Under the pieces are notes generated by a model that was not told where the DNA came from, did not search any database, and saw only the letters and a list, made by a program, of their open reading frames with translations. This document shows positions 32,767 through 45,169 of a stretch of 64,000 nt of DNA, one piece after another; the first letter of the stretch is position 1, and each line of letters begins with the position of its first letter. The stretch spans positions 17,278 through 81,277 of the forward strand of contig QANZ01019960.1 in NCBI GenBank assembly GCA_003254925.1. The letters run 5' to 3'. A program made the translations under genes and the position numbers. This DNA comes from Chamaecrista fasciculata (Eukaryota > Streptophyta > Magnoliopsida > Fabales > Fabaceae).

Positions 32767-34408
32767 AATTTTATTTGAGATATTAAATGTGGACATTTCC
32801 TAGAGAAAATTTGAATCTGGATTTACTATTATGAAAAACTAACCTTCTTTATTAGATTCAATCTATGTTGGTAGTTAATTTGAAATTTAGTTATAATTAA
32901 GATGTGGATCAAATTCAAACCTTAATTAATAGGGTTTAATCTCATGATATTATCGTTACAATAATGGCGGCAACCACGTCCAATTACAAGATCAACGTTA
33001 ACGTAATTACAACCACAATTTGCAACACTAGATATTAGATACTTATTCAGGCCAAAAAAAAAAAGATATTAGATACTTATGANGTGACTCTAACCCTAAA
33101 TTAGTTTCCCCAATTTTGTTCAATGAGTGCATCATTCTTGAATTTCTTTTGGTGTATTGTTGGATCACTATTGTAAATTTGAGTTCCTTTTATAAACTTA
33201 GGGTTTTTAATTGAAGATTTATGCCATCGATCTTCTACTTGAATAAAGTTTCTCGTAAATTTGTACTGTAATGATTATTGTTTTCTTGTATTGATTTCGC
33301 TATTGCAGAGTGAGATTAGATCTTGTTTTTTTTCGTTGTGTCAACGTTGATTTTGAATTCTTTTTGTGAGGAGCTCGATTTTGTGGATTGAATTGTTATT
33401 TGTTTCTTACTGATCGATTGAAATGGGATTTTCGTTGTCTAAGTAATTTAGCAAAGAGAGATGTCTTTTTGTTTAAATTCAATTATAATCTTAATTTATT
33501 TTTTGTTCTTATGTTTTGATCCTATCATAAAAAAGTATTATTTGAGGCACAGAGGATTAAGACAACCATGACAAGTCAAACTAACCAAAGCGAACACAAA
33601 CGTATTATTGTTCACACAGGCCAGTTAAAAAAAAAAGACTCACATCTTGTACACAAGATACATAGAGATCATAATTAACCTAATTAACTTGATTAATTTT
33701 ACATTCTCCAAAGGAAATTATATATATATATATATTATAGACGTCTAGAGGAACTCATCTACTATCTGCAAAATGAACAAGGCGACATCAATTTAAATAA
33801 AATGATTTCAATATATTGAAAAAAGAAAATAGGGACAAAATTTTGGAAGAAGAAATTCATGGCAATCCAAGTCTAGTGTACGTTGTAATAAATTTAAAAT
33901 TAATTTGTTGGTTTTTACGTTAGAATATAGCTAGGAGAGTGTTGATTGGACTTAGGAGGGACCCATAAATATATTATTTATGCATGATAATGATGAATGT
34001 GATAAGTGATAACTATATCTATTATTTTGCATGCAGATTGACAACTATAGATAGGTAGGGTAGGAAGAAAAATATCAAGGTAATCGAAATCTTGTAAAGG
34101 ATTGGATAAAGTATAGAATAAATTGGATTGTTAACATCATAAGATTTTATATTTTTGTAAAATAAATAATATATATAATAATAGGACAAATTTTTTCAAA
34201 AATTAAAAAATCATTTAAGACATGATATTTTTTTTTCAAGAGAACAAAAATTCATCTGTTTGTTGGGTTCTTGGAAAACAAAGAATAAATTCCATTTTCT
34301 TTTGCACCATCCGTATCTGAACCCTAATCCGATTCCGAACTTAGTAGTTTGGGTGAAGAAACTCCATTTTAAAATAAGAATGGAAGAAGCTAAAAGACAT
34401 ATATATAC
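32767..34408. other. AT-rich intergenic DNA
   Basis: N at 33083. 33090-33450 reads like an untranslated or promoter region but has no gene attached that I can recognise. (TA)n run at 33720-33735. Nothing else found. Confidence 0.5.
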
Positions 34409-35843
34409 CTAAATTGGAAGCAAGGAAAGAGAGTGATGAAGAAACCCTTCAATACTTGCTCCAATCTTCTCCATTTCTGGTTTCTGATCCTCAACATCAA
34501 ACTCTGCAGGATGAATTTTCTTCTTGATCATCTTCTTCATCAGCTACATTAATTGACATTGAAAAAAGAACTAGCCAGTTAGTTAAGAGCAAAACAAGCA
34601 TGGGTTTGATAATCAAAAAAACTAATCTCAACATGTCATAAGTATCAATTAGTAATTTCTAACATACTTTCTGTATTTGCTTAATTGGATGTGGCTTGTC
34701 CTTCTTATCAACAACACAATTAGGAGGAATGGGCTTCTTGGAAAATGTGGGAAATCCATTCTTGGATTTGAGGCATGGCTTTTCAAGAACCAATTTTGCA
34801 GTTAGGTCCTTTTGTTTCATTGATATTGTCTTATCATCAGAATCAGCCAAGAACAGATCAGCCAATGTGATTCTTTCCACTCTGGAGGATTCAGTGATTT
34901 CATCATGATCATAAGAAACCAGAGGTGAAGTCAGAGGAGTCACAAGAACTTCATCATCATCATCATCATCATCAACAGATATTTTCTCATTCACATGATC
35001 ATGATCATCATCTTCATAGTTGTTCTCAAATTTTGTGTGCATAAGTGGACTCAATTCCTCATCCTCTGCATTATAATAACAATTGCTGCTTTGATCTTCA
35101 TCATCATCTTGTTCTTCATTATCCATTTCATCTTCATGGTTTTTGAGAGACAAGTAATCATTTTGGAAGTTGAATGGCTTCAAGGGATCACAATAGCCAA
35201 GTGTACCAATGGCTAGAATGCCATCATTCCAATCTCCAAGAACATCACCAAAAGCAACTTTTTTGAGTAAAGCTTGACTATCGCCAATGATCACATTAGC
35301 CTCAGTCTTATTATTTTTTGTGTTTGAAGCCAACCCATGATCTGTACATGTAAATATAAACACAATAGGTAAATTAAAATGTAATGCCAAAAAAAGATTA
35401 AAAAAGGATTGAATACATAAATTGGTTCGTGAAAGATACATGAGCTAACAATTCAGTCCTTGAAAGTCTAATTTATATATACTTTTTAATTCCTAAAAGT
35501 TATGGAACCAATTAGACTCTAAAAATAGGCTTGAAGGATTAAATTGTATTGCCTCCATGACTTTCAAGGACTGAAGTATATAAACTAAACTTTCAAGGAT
35601 TGAGTTGTTAACTCATATTTTTTAGGGAGCAAATTGTATGTTTACAAGTAAAAAGTTATGATATATATGCATATCAGTCTAATTAATTACCTTTCGCAGG
35701 ACTGTGATGAAAAGCCTTGTGCAGCCAGTTGAAAATCTGTGACAATTGAACAAGAAAAAAAAATTAAGAACAAAGGAATTAAGAAGTGACATGTAAATAG
35801 ATGAGAATATGCAAATATGTTTTGCCATTATCATCACCTTCAT
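34409..35843 (-). CDS. TAC1: TAC1-like IGT-family protein (tiller/branch angle control)
   Basis: Four coding exons: 35838-35843 (Met-Lys only), 35691-35736, 34668-35341, 34409-34543; all GT-AG and in phase; 286 aa, close to Arabidopsis TAC1. Residues 1-17 are the conserved 'MKIFNWLHKAFHH' start (domain I). 'GILAIGTLG' at 58-66 is the IGT motif (domain II). The middle is very acidic with Asp/Glu runs; 'RITLADLFLADSD' is another conserved block. The end is basic ('LMKKMIKKKIHP'). It lacks the extra C-terminal EAR-type domain of LAZY proteins, so TAC1 fits better. Known role: TAC1 promotes wide branch angles, opposing LAZY1. The tiny first exon and the stop being followed directly by 'gtatat', a possible donor of a 3' UTR intron, match the known TAC1 gene structure. 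A TATA-like 'tatttaaa' lies about 70 bases before the ATG. Confidence 0.88.
35412..35647. mobile_element. Fold-back MITE inside TAC1 intron 2
   Basis: Left 'gagctaacaattcagtccttgaaag' is inverted at the right ('ctttcaaggattgagttgttaactc'), and the match extends outwards. Lies wholly within the 35342-35690 intron, leaving splice borders intact. Confidence 0.75.
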
Positions 35844-35907
35844 TGTATCTTCTTCTTGAACTTCTTCTTTTTCAGAGTCAGATGCAGAGAAAGGCAGAGT
35901 GATGGGG

Positions 35908-35915
35908 TTTAAATA
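35908..35915 (-). promoter_or_regulatory. TATA-like box of TAC1
   Basis: Minus strand 'tatttaaa', about 65-70 bases upstream of the ATG at 35843, leaving a short 5' UTR. Confidence 0.4.
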
Positions 35916-35949
35916 AGAATCTGATTTAGGAGCATGAATGAAGAAAAGA

Positions 35950-36871
35950 AAAGCTCAAATAGGGGTCGTACTGGTGTGGATGAATCAGGTTCAGACACGT
36001 GTAAAATGTAGTGGGAGTGGGGCCTATATGTTCATCCACGTTTGTGGGTTCCTAATCACATGTATAGTAACCAAAATAATGTTGGGTATTGTGTGGTTGT
36101 CATGATCTATGTGCCCAGATTCTCTGGAAAAAGCCTATGTTGCCTAAGGCCCATTTGAGCATTTTAACAAACATTTGGTGTGCCATTCTATTATCATGTA
36201 TGTCTTGCATGCACAAGAAATGTTTTCTCTTTATTTTGAAAAATCTTCCTTAGGTTAAGAGAATTTGGGCTCTAAATCCCAATTTCTATTATTTTATGAA
36301 AATTTATGACTAGTTGTAATGTTGGTCTTTTCAAAAGCTGTGTTAAAAAAAGATGACGATAAGTGTTTAGTACAGTGACAAACGAGTTATACTCCAAGGG
36401 AGAGGACTAAAGTTTAATTCTTAGAGTTAACATTGTTGGTAGGGCTTTCATTGTTCACTCACGGTCTGGATGAGATTAGTTTTCACATAGATTGTTACAC
36501 AGATAAGTAGGAGAAACTCATAGTTTAACCCAAACAAATTTGAGTTCTACAATCATGCATTAAAAAGATTGAATCAAACATTTTTTATAAGAATCAGAGA
36601 CTAAAATGATAGTACTTATATATATCATCTAACGATTAAGATGTTAATTTAATCATTTCAAGAATAAGCACCATGTCATGTAGAATCAATGTTTTCCCTT
36701 TATTGTTTGAAATTTTTTTCTTAGATAAAGAGAGTTTGGCCTCTTAATTTCAATTTCTTCATGTTTTCTGAAAATTTATGATTAGTTGTAAAGTGGTCTC
36801 TTCAAAAATTGGGTTTTACACCGTTAAGGTGTTCATATATCATGCCTCCATAGAGGAACTAACTTATAACA
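35950..36871. other. TAC1 upstream region, no gene
   Basis: AT-rich; no recognised gene. 36190-36330 and 36670-36830 share degenerate words ('atcatgtatgtcttgcatgc' / 'accatgtcatgtagaatcaa', 'gaaaatttatgactagttgt'), part of a diffuse repeat that continues to 37900. Confidence 0.5.
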
Positions 36872-36880
36872 AATTATAAA

Positions 36881-37376
36881 GGATAAATTATACAGAAGGT
36901 CCTTGTGGTTTGATCCATTTACAGAAAGGGTCCCTGTGGTTTAAAAAATGGCAAATAAGGGCCTGTGGTTTGCTCCGTTAACAAAAAGGGTCCCAAGAGG
37001 TATTTGTCATCTAAAACTAACGAAATTAGGACAATGTGCAGCTCACTTGACCTATTTCCACATACTAAATCCCTAATTTTCCCTCTATTGTGTAGAAATA
37101 GAACCCTATCTCCACATCTTCACAAACCCTAACTCTCATTCCCGCCATTTTCTTCCATTCTTGAACCTTAATCCTCAGAAATTAGGGATTGGGTGTATGG
37201 AAATGGGTCAAGTGAGTTGTACATTGTCCTAATTCCATTAGTTTTGGATGGAAAATACCTCCTGAGACCTTTTTTGTTAACGGAGCAAACCACAGGTCCT
37301 TATTTGCCACTTTCTAAATCACTTGGACCCTTTTTGTAAATGGGCCAAACCACAGGGACCTTTGTGTAATTTACCC
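36881..37376. mobile_element. Mutator-like fold-back MITE with 9-bp target duplication
   Basis: Left 'ggataaattatacagaaggtccttgtggtttg' is inverted at the right ('aaaccacagggacctttgtgtaatttaccc'). Arms about 190 bp contain repeated 'gggtccctgtggttt' words. Flanked by a perfect 9-bp direct repeat 'aattataaa' (36872-36880 and 37377-37385), the size typical of Mutator-like elements. Confidence 0.85.
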
Positions 37377-37385
37377 AATTATAAA

Positions 37386-38749
37386 TTTTCAAAGATTGAA
37401 TCAGATAATTTTAAAAGAATTAGCGACTAAAATGATAGTACTTATATAATATAAGGACCAAGATATTAATTTATTCATGTCAAGAATAAACACCATGTCA
37501 TGTAGAATAAATGTTATCCCTTAAATTTTTGAAAGTCATCGTAAGTCAAGAGAACTTGGATGTTTTCTGAAAATTTGTGAGTAATTGTAAATTGATCTCT
37601 TCAAAGACTGACTTCTATATTGTTAAGGTGTTCATCATCTTTCATAGAGGGACTAATTTGTAATTAATCATAAATTTTTAGAGAAAAATCGAATATTTTT
37701 TTTTAAAAAAAAAACAAGAACTAAAATGATAATATTTATATAATCTAAGAACTAAAATGTCAAAGTACTCATTTGAAAAATAAGCACCATGTGATGTAGA
37801 TTCAATTTCTTTACTTTATTTTGAAGAAGTTTTCTTAGATCAAGAGAATTTGGACTCTTAATCCCAATTACTCGGTGGTTTGCAAAATGTATGTGTATTC
37901 ATTACAAGATATAAAATTTATCATAAATATATTTTATCTGTTTTATAAAAAATTATAAAAACTTAAGATACTTAATTTAATATCTTGTAGTTCGATCTCT
38001 TTGAGTCCATTATAAAATATCAACATTAATTGAATCACTTTTGATGAACTACTTGCTATTGTTGTCTTCTATATGTAGGAACACTTTTTTATGTTCATTG
38101 ACGGAAATCTTATTTTTATATGCGTAATGCAGATGAACTTATACAAGTTAAGGAAGATATTTATATCTCCTAAAGCCTAGAGTACTATTTTGTCCCAAGT
38201 TCTATTATCAGTCTGTCATGTAGATAAACAGAATTTAATTTATCAACATCTATATATCCAAACTGTTTATATTTGATTCAATTTCATGTTGTGGGAGCAA
38301 AGATAACTTGAGTATGCAATCAACAAATCTTTATAGATAACTTGAGTATATAATCAACAAATTTATCTTCTAATTATTATTTTGGTTGATATTAACACTT
38401 GGGATGAAATTAAAAAAAAAAACATTTGGTATGAAAATTAACAGAAACAATAATTTAGGAACAAAACTTAATATTCTTTAACATCCGGAAAAGTAAAGTT
38501 ACCTTTTTATTTTCAGGATGAATTTAAGAAATGTAAAAATTATACTTATTTGTTGAAGTAAAAAAAAAATAGTAAAATATATAACAATTTTTCTTTTCTT
38601 TTTTTTTTTTAGTTTGGGCGAATATTCATATTTCTTATTTATATAGTCTAGTAACTTCTAAATAAATATTAAAAAAAACTTACTATTTGTTTCTTGAATT
38701 TATGTTGAATCAACGAATATTTGGAGTACCTCCAAAATATTTATTATTG
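37386..38749. other. AT-rich intergenic DNA with diffuse repeats
   Basis: About 170-base units around 'caccatgtcatgtagaat ... gaaaatttgtgagtaattgt' recur (36670, 37490, 37790). No gene seen. Confidence 0.5.
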
Positions 38750-39703
38750 GGAAAAATGTAACAAGACTCCTTAAACTTTGGGTCATTTGGAAGTAGGCCC
38801 TTAAACTATCAATTTTGAAAATCAAATCCTTAAACTTTGAAGATTTAGGAATTAGATCCTTCCATCCATTTTTTACTAACGGTGTTAATTATTATTAGGA
38901 TAAATTACACTTTGGTACCCTGTGGTTTAGTCATATTCCACTTTGGTACCATGTAATTTAAAAAGTGACATTCCGGTACCCTGTGATATTCTTTGTTAAC
39001 ACTTTGGTACCCTGAATATTAATTCTGTTAGAAAATTAACGGAAATTGACATTTTTGGGGGCTATTTCATAATTTTAACCATATTTGGGAGATAAAAGGA
39101 AATTTTAATCCAGTAAAAAGAGGTTGAAATTACTAAAACGCCCATAAATATTTAAACATCTTCAAAATAGTCCTTAAAAACACAAAATTTTAGATCTTAA
39201 TAGGACTGTATTGCACAAATTTTCATGAATTGGGACTGTTTTGTAATTCTATCTTCTGTCCTATATTTTTCAAATATTATGTTTTGACCCCAAAAAGTTT
39301 TTGTAGTTTTCATTTTAGTCCCTAGATAATATGTATTCAAGGACTTATTTATAATTTTCAAAAAATATTGGAGGGTCAATATGCAATTTTTTCAAAATGT
39401 GTGGTTAAAATTATAAAATAGTTCCAAAAATTCCAATTTCTATTAACTTTCTAACAAAATTAAAGCACAGGGTACCAGAATGTCACTTTTTTAAACCACA
39501 AGATACCAAAGTGAAATATAGCCAAATCATAGGGTACCAAAGTATAATTTATCCTAATAATAATTAACACTGTTAGTGAAAAAATGGATGAAAGGATCTA
39601 ATTCATAAACCTTCAAAGTTTAAGGATTTGATTTTCAAAATTAATAGTTTAAAGGCCTACATACAAATGACCCAAAGTTTAAGGGGTCTTGTTACCTTTT
39701 CTC
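38750..39703. mobile_element. Fold-back MITE with a second one nested at its centre
   Basis: Outer arms: 'caagactccttaaactttgggtcatttgg' / 'aaatgacccaaagtttaaggggtcttg' and 'aatccttaaactttgaag' / 'cttcaaagtttaaggatt'. The inner element 38897-39555 ('aggataaattacactttggtaccctgtgg' / 'catagggtaccaaagtataatttatcct') splits the outer loop 'ttaattattatt' / 'aataataattaa'. Confidence 0.8.
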
Positions 39704-41547
39704 CTTTATTATTTATATAGTCGAGTACCTTCAAACATTTGTTTCTTGAATTGACTCAAATCTAAAACATTTAGAGGTACAATTTCTTTCATTTTTATTT
39801 TCTGCACATTAATTAAAACTTAAAAGTAAAGGTAATACTATTTTTTAATTTATTAAAACATTTGGAGATATTATTTCTTTATTTTTTAGGTTAATTGTAC
39901 TTCCAATATTTTTTTATCAATTATACCCCTAATTTATTCTAAATGTTTTACATTTAAGTCAATTGTACCTTAAATTGAGAATACAATTGACTAAAAAAAA
40001 GAAAATATTGGAGGTACAATTAATTTAAAAACAATTTAAGGGTATAATTGAAACTAACTATATTTAGGATTATTTAGAATACTTTTGGCTTTTTTTTAAC
40101 TATAAATATTTCTCACCTATATATTTTAACGTGTAAACAAAAATTAATTTTATAAAAAAAAATATTTTTTTGATAAACAAAAAAAATAATTATAGTTTGT
40201 CTGTTAAGCATTAGATTTTTAAGTTATTTTAAATGAATTTCATATTTTCATAAAAGAAAATTTTTTAATTTATGGTACACCGTACTGTTAGTTTGTTTTT
40301 TTTCATAGAAAGGGAGAAATTGTATTAAATAAAGAACTCAAGAATACATCTTAGCCAATGCCAAGTCTAGGGGGAGGCCAAGCCCTACAAAATTAGCCTT
40401 GAAAGATTTCAGACGTACCTAGATAACGGAATCCACATATTCACGCAAAGATCCGGTCACGAATTCGAACGCGGACCTACGCTCTCGCGTTGTTCACAGC
40501 AAATGCACCATGAGAGGAAGATGACCAAGACCGCAAAGTTTCTCTCGTCTTAGTGCGTTTTTCTCAACTTGAGAAAAAAATGCTACTTGAACATGTGTTT
40601 CTCTATTAGTGGGGTAGGAAATATCTTTTCATAATTAATTAATTAAATTCTGAAAGATATTTCTCATAAAACTCCCCCCACTTTCATGATCTTTATTAAT
40701 TAATCATTTTTGACTGGGTCCAATCCACTAAGGGTGGACCCATATCCCAACAAAAACAACAAGAAAAAAAAAAGTAGGCATCCAAGTCTTGACCTGCGAT
40801 ATGATATCAACGTGTACTAATGCAATTTAGATTCTCTATATTATTTTAGGAGTGTAATGATGAGAGAGAAAAGAATAGATAAAACTTAGCTTTTTACTCA
40901 AGTCTCGTTGCTTTTTCATTATTTTTGGGGCCCAAGTTAAGTTAGCTTCTTATATTTTGTCCAATACATAACAACAATAAGCTATAATAAACCTACAGTT
41001 CTATTAGAGAGTTCACCAAAAATATCTTCCATGGTTTGATTAGAAATATCACAAAACAATATCTTCCATGCCCTTTTCAAATTTTTTGGCCCAAGACGTA
41101 AGCTAGTGTTACATAGATTAGCTTCTTCTTTTTTTCTTTTTGTCCGGCATCAACAATAAATATAGAAAATTACAATGATTAATTCTTGTAAGTAATTGTT
41201 TTAAGACATATTTATTGGGTAGGAGTTTGGATTCAATAGCAAATAATTACGTCTTCGAGGATTATTTTATTACTTGCTTAAGTTTAGGTTCACATATAAA
41301 TGACGTATTACTCAACTTTTTTTTCAAAAAGCCAACAAGGTTAGGACTTTTACATCACAAGGACAAGGATTCAATTTTTTTTGGATGTAAAAGCCTTATT
41401 TAAGGCTGATATTTAAATTTCTCTCGTAAATTTGTAAAGAGATAGAAAGATATTTCTTTATCCTAATGGAATATTGGTGTTTACCATGATTTAAACTTTC
41501 GTTTTAACAAAAAAAAATTCTTTTACTAGGAAAGATGTTACCGTATT
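39704..41547. other. Intergenic DNA with an LTR fragment
   Basis: Apart from 40310-40751 (listed) I see only AT-rich sequence; 39890-40090 has a weak fold-back ('attgtacttccaatattttt' / 'aaaatattggaggtacaatt'). Confidence 0.5.
40310..40751 (-). mobile_element. Copia-like LTR fragment
   Basis: On the minus strand it begins 'tgttgggatatgggtccacc ... gattggacccagtc', matching the start of the LTR at 17514, and continues with a GC-richer leader-like part ('cctccccctagacttggc'). Only the LTR is present. Confidence 0.45.
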
Positions 41548-41985
41548 TTGTCAAAATCCTATTTTGGTCCCTAATAATTATCTTAAATTCTACTATGGTC
41601 TCTAATATTTTTTATTACATTTTAGTCCTTAGTGTTTCATAAAAATTTCATAATTGGCTCTTAACTATTTGAATATGGTCCTATCTTTCTCATTTCAAAC
41701 TCAAATGCAATGAAATTAGAGTTATAGGTTAAATTTGATGAGTTCTTTCTTTGTCGAGTTGGAGTCATCGACAAACAAGATCAAATCGGGCATGAAATCA
41801 AGCCTAAAAATGGGCCACTTATTTCATAAATTTGGTTCTATCTCTCTCATTTCAAGTTCGAATGCAATGAAATCGGTGCTACAAATTACTCTTGACAAAT
41901 TCGTTCTCTGTCTAGTTAGGGTTGTTGGCAAAAAAGATCAAATAGTACTTCGAAAGTTAATATTGATGTTTTGACTAAATTTACT
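41548..41985. mobile_element. Half of a 14290-type fold-back MITE
   Basis: 'tcaaaatcctattttggtccctaataattatc', then 'ggagtcatcgacaaacaaga' and 'caaatgcaatgaaatta', as in the left arm of 14290-14836; the matching right terminus is absent or decayed. Confidence 0.6.
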
Positions 41986-42374
41986 TTTAGAGTATTAATT
42001 GACCTCGTTTATTAACAACCTTAATTGACAGAAAAAGTGTTTGTCAAAGATATAAGAAGAAGATATCCGAGAGAGAGAGAAAAAAAATTAAAAAAAAAAA
42101 GAAAAAAATGAGGATAAATTTTTTGTTTATCAAAAGTTTGGATGAAAAATGATTGAAGGAAGAAACTTTTAAAAAATATTAAGAATTAAAATAAATAAAA
42201 GACATGAAAGATTAAAAAAAAAAGTCAAGGAAAATAGTAGATATTAAAATAAAGTTTTGACTTTATTTTTGACCAATGATCATCCAAATTTATAAAATGG
42301 TATGCTTGGATTATTTTTTTGTTAAATAAATTGTTTTTTTTTTTTAAAATGCTTTTAACTATAGAGATTACATT

Positions 42375-43006
42375 TAGGGGTGAGCGCGGGTTCGGTTGGG
42401 ACGGATTAAGAGAAAATCTCGGCTCAATCCGCAAATCAATCTGCGTGTTGGGTTGGGTTGAATTTTATAATTTTTCAAACTCAACCCGAACCAACCCAAC
42501 CCGTAGAGTTGCGGGTTGAGTTAGATTGAATTCGTGGGTTGAGTTTGTAATTTTTTTTTTTATAATTTTCATAATAAAAAAATATTATTATAAATTTTTT
42601 TACTGGTGAATAAAAAAACTTACACATGAAAAGGTTAAAAAAACATAAATTTTATATATATAAATATAAATCAATTAAAATATATTCCATAACATATGTA
42701 AATGTAATGCATATATGTAATTATGTAAATTTTAAAATCAAAATATCTTATTTATAAAGAACTAATAATATAAATACATAAGAAAAATACAAAATTTATA
42801 TAAAAATACATAAACATCTATAAAAAATAAATTAAAAAAATTATATGCGAGCTCGCGGGTTGGGTTGAGTTGAGAAACTCCGAACCCGCAAGTGTGCAGG
42901 TTGGGAATTTTGAGCCCAAATCAACCTGCGAACCTGAACCAACCCAACCCGTAGCTACGGATTCGATTGGTTTTTGCGGGCTCGCAGTTTGGTTTGCTCA
43001 CCCCTA
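42375..43006. mobile_element. hAT-type MITE, second copy
   Basis: Termini 'taggggtgagcg' / 'tttgctcaccccta' with an exact 8-bp target duplication 'attacatt' (42367-42374, 43007-43014). Interior shares 'aacccaacccgtag' / 'gcgggttgggttg' words and an 'ataaagaactaataatataa' core with 31196-32127. Confidence 0.88.
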
Positions 43007-43149
43007 ATTACATTGTATGGGTTAGTTTTTTTTTTTCAATATATATATATACCATATGTGTGTGTGCGTGCTTTTTAGAAAATAAATTTTGTGGCATGAT
43101 GGCATCCATAATGTTCGTTCATTAAAAGATTTTAGAGAAAATTTATTAT

Positions 43150-43478
43150 TGGGTTCTTAAATTTACATTAAATCAATTAATCAGTCTCTAAATAATCAAA
43201 ATACACGATTTAGTGCTTGAAATATTTCAATTCTCAACTACTTAGTCCTTAATGATGATTTGGTCCCAGAATTTGATTTTTTTAATATTTTTTTGTTCTT
43301 AAATTTCTACTAAATTAATACTTTTTTTATCCCTAAATTTATATTGAATATTTATCTTTTGATCCCTAAATTTGACCAAATCATTGACAATCACAATAAT
43401 TTGGAGACTGAGTCGTATATTTTAATTATTCAAGGACTGATTAATTAACTCAGTGTAAATTCATGAACCAAATAGTAG
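43150..43478. mobile_element. Fold-back MITE
   Basis: 'ttcttaaatttacattaaatcaattaatcag' is inverted as 'ctgattaattaactcagtgtaaattcatgaa'; also 'aaataatcaaaatacacgat' / 'tatattttaattattcaag'. Confidence 0.7.
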
Positions 43479-43671
43479 GTTCTTATTATTTTAATCAGTA
43501 AATTTGCAATTCATTTAATTCAACTCATTGTTTTCTTGTTTCTTTATTGTTTTTGCAACTTTACACTACTTGGAACCAATTTTTCTATCCATCTTAATTT
43601 GTTTTACTGCCATTGGTTTCATTATTTAATTAAAATATAATATCCATGATATCATGCAAGCTATGAAGTAT

Positions 43672-43965
43672 GGACACTGACATGGATACGGGACACGGAT
43701 ACACGGACACGTGAAATTCTTAAACTTACATGACACGACACGGCATATATTTATATATATAAATAATTAAAAATCTATAAATTTTTATGAAAAATTTAAA
43801 ATTATAATATCTATTGATAATATATGTCTTGTGTGTCACCATTTTTTATTGTTTGTCATGTTAAAGTCACAAAAAAATTGATTTTATATTTTGAAATTTA
43901 TGAATATGTATCGTGTGGGTGTTGTACAAGTGACACGACGACACGCCTTCAAAATGAAGTGTCCA
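43672..43965. repeat. Dispersed repeat, second copy of 16186-16437
   Basis: 'gggacacggatacacggaca', 'acatgacacgacacggcata', 'tatgaatatgtatcgtgtgg', in the same order as at 16186-16437. Both ends carry inverted 'gacacg' / 'cgtgtc' words; probably a MITE. Confidence 0.6.
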
Positions 43966-44490
43966 TTCTTCATATTGTGGAAGTCCTCGTAAAGCCCAAC
44001 ATTAGAACTGAAAATATATAGCTAAAATATAGTTAATTATTCAACTTATGGTAAATTAATGATTTAATCCTTAAAAGATGATGAATTTTCAATTTATTCA
44101 TTAAGAGATAAAATTGTAAAGGTCAAATACTCAAATTGGTCCTCGATCATATACTATAGGGTGAGTTTTATTTTGTTCCTAAAACTATTTTTTATTCTAA
44201 ATTAGTCCTCAAACTATCATTTTTCTTCTATCGTTAGGTCATAGGGTGAATTTTGTTAAATTTTTCTAGTCTTAGAGAGGGAAAAAAATAGTTTTACCGA
44301 AATAAAAGTCACCCTATAGTATAAAGATAAATTTGAGTATTTGACCAATTATAAAATAATGTCTGAAAAGGTGTAATTACAATCAATTTAGTCATTTTAT
44401 TAAAGATATATACTTAAATTTAATGACAAATCTAATGGGATTCTAGAATTTGTCGACATTATGCTTGATAATTGGTCTTAAAAAATTATA

Positions 44491-44990
44491 GGCCAAAGTA
44501 AAAATTTGGTCCCTTATCTTTGGTTAGGCTTCAAATCAGCCCCTTATCTTTTGTTTGCATATTTGGTCCCATATCTTTTGGTCAGATTGCAAATTAGCCC
44601 ATCAGTTTTTTATTGCAGATTTGGTTTCATAATTTTTTAGGCTAAAGTGCACTTTTGGTCCCATAACTTTTTTGTTGCAATTTTGGTCCCATAACTTTGG
44701 AAAATGTCTCAATTTGGTCCCATAACTTTTGAAAACATCTCACCGTTGGTCCCAAGCTGATTTCCATCCATTATTTGCCATTAAATCCACTTCACCCATA
44801 TTTGTCACGTCATCATTCAACTCAGTATGTCAGATCATTTTTAACGGCAAAAAATGGATGGAAATCAGCTTAGGACCAACGGTGGGACGTTTGCAAAAGT
44901 TATGGGACCAAAATTGCAACAAAAAAAGTTATGGGATCAAATTGAGACGTTTGCCAAAATTATGGGACAAGAAGTGCATTATTATAAAAG
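44491..44990. mobile_element. Fold-back MITE inserted in MITE debris
   Basis: 44641-44981: 'gctaaagtgcacttttggtcccataactttt' is inverted at 'aaagttatgggatcaaattgag ... gacaagaagtgcatta', and 'gctgatttccatccatt' / 'aatggatggaaatcagc' form the inner stem. 44491-44640 is an arm of the related 'ggtcccttatctttgg' type. Confidence 0.75.
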
Positions 44991-45169
44991 GAGAAGAACC
45001 TTAATGCGAAAAATAAAACTATTATGAGATGAATAAAAGGAAAACTTGAAAGTAGGAGTGAAATCTTGATAAAAAGTGTGTCAAAGTCATTCTCTCATAC
45101 AAATAGGGAGTCAAATGCATAAAAATTAATAGTTAGGGTCTTAAAATAGTATTTTAGCCAAGATTTCCG

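Noticed and set aside
33090-33450. Possible gene 5' end ('cttgtattgatttcgctattgcag')
   Set aside because: Looks like an intron end, but no coding frame or second exon could be identified downstream.
34659-35441. 260-aa single frame as the whole TAC1 product
   Set aside because: Its first 35 or so residues translate intron 2 and its last two residues translate intron 3; the GT-AG exon model gives the conserved MKIFNW start and basic C-terminus instead.
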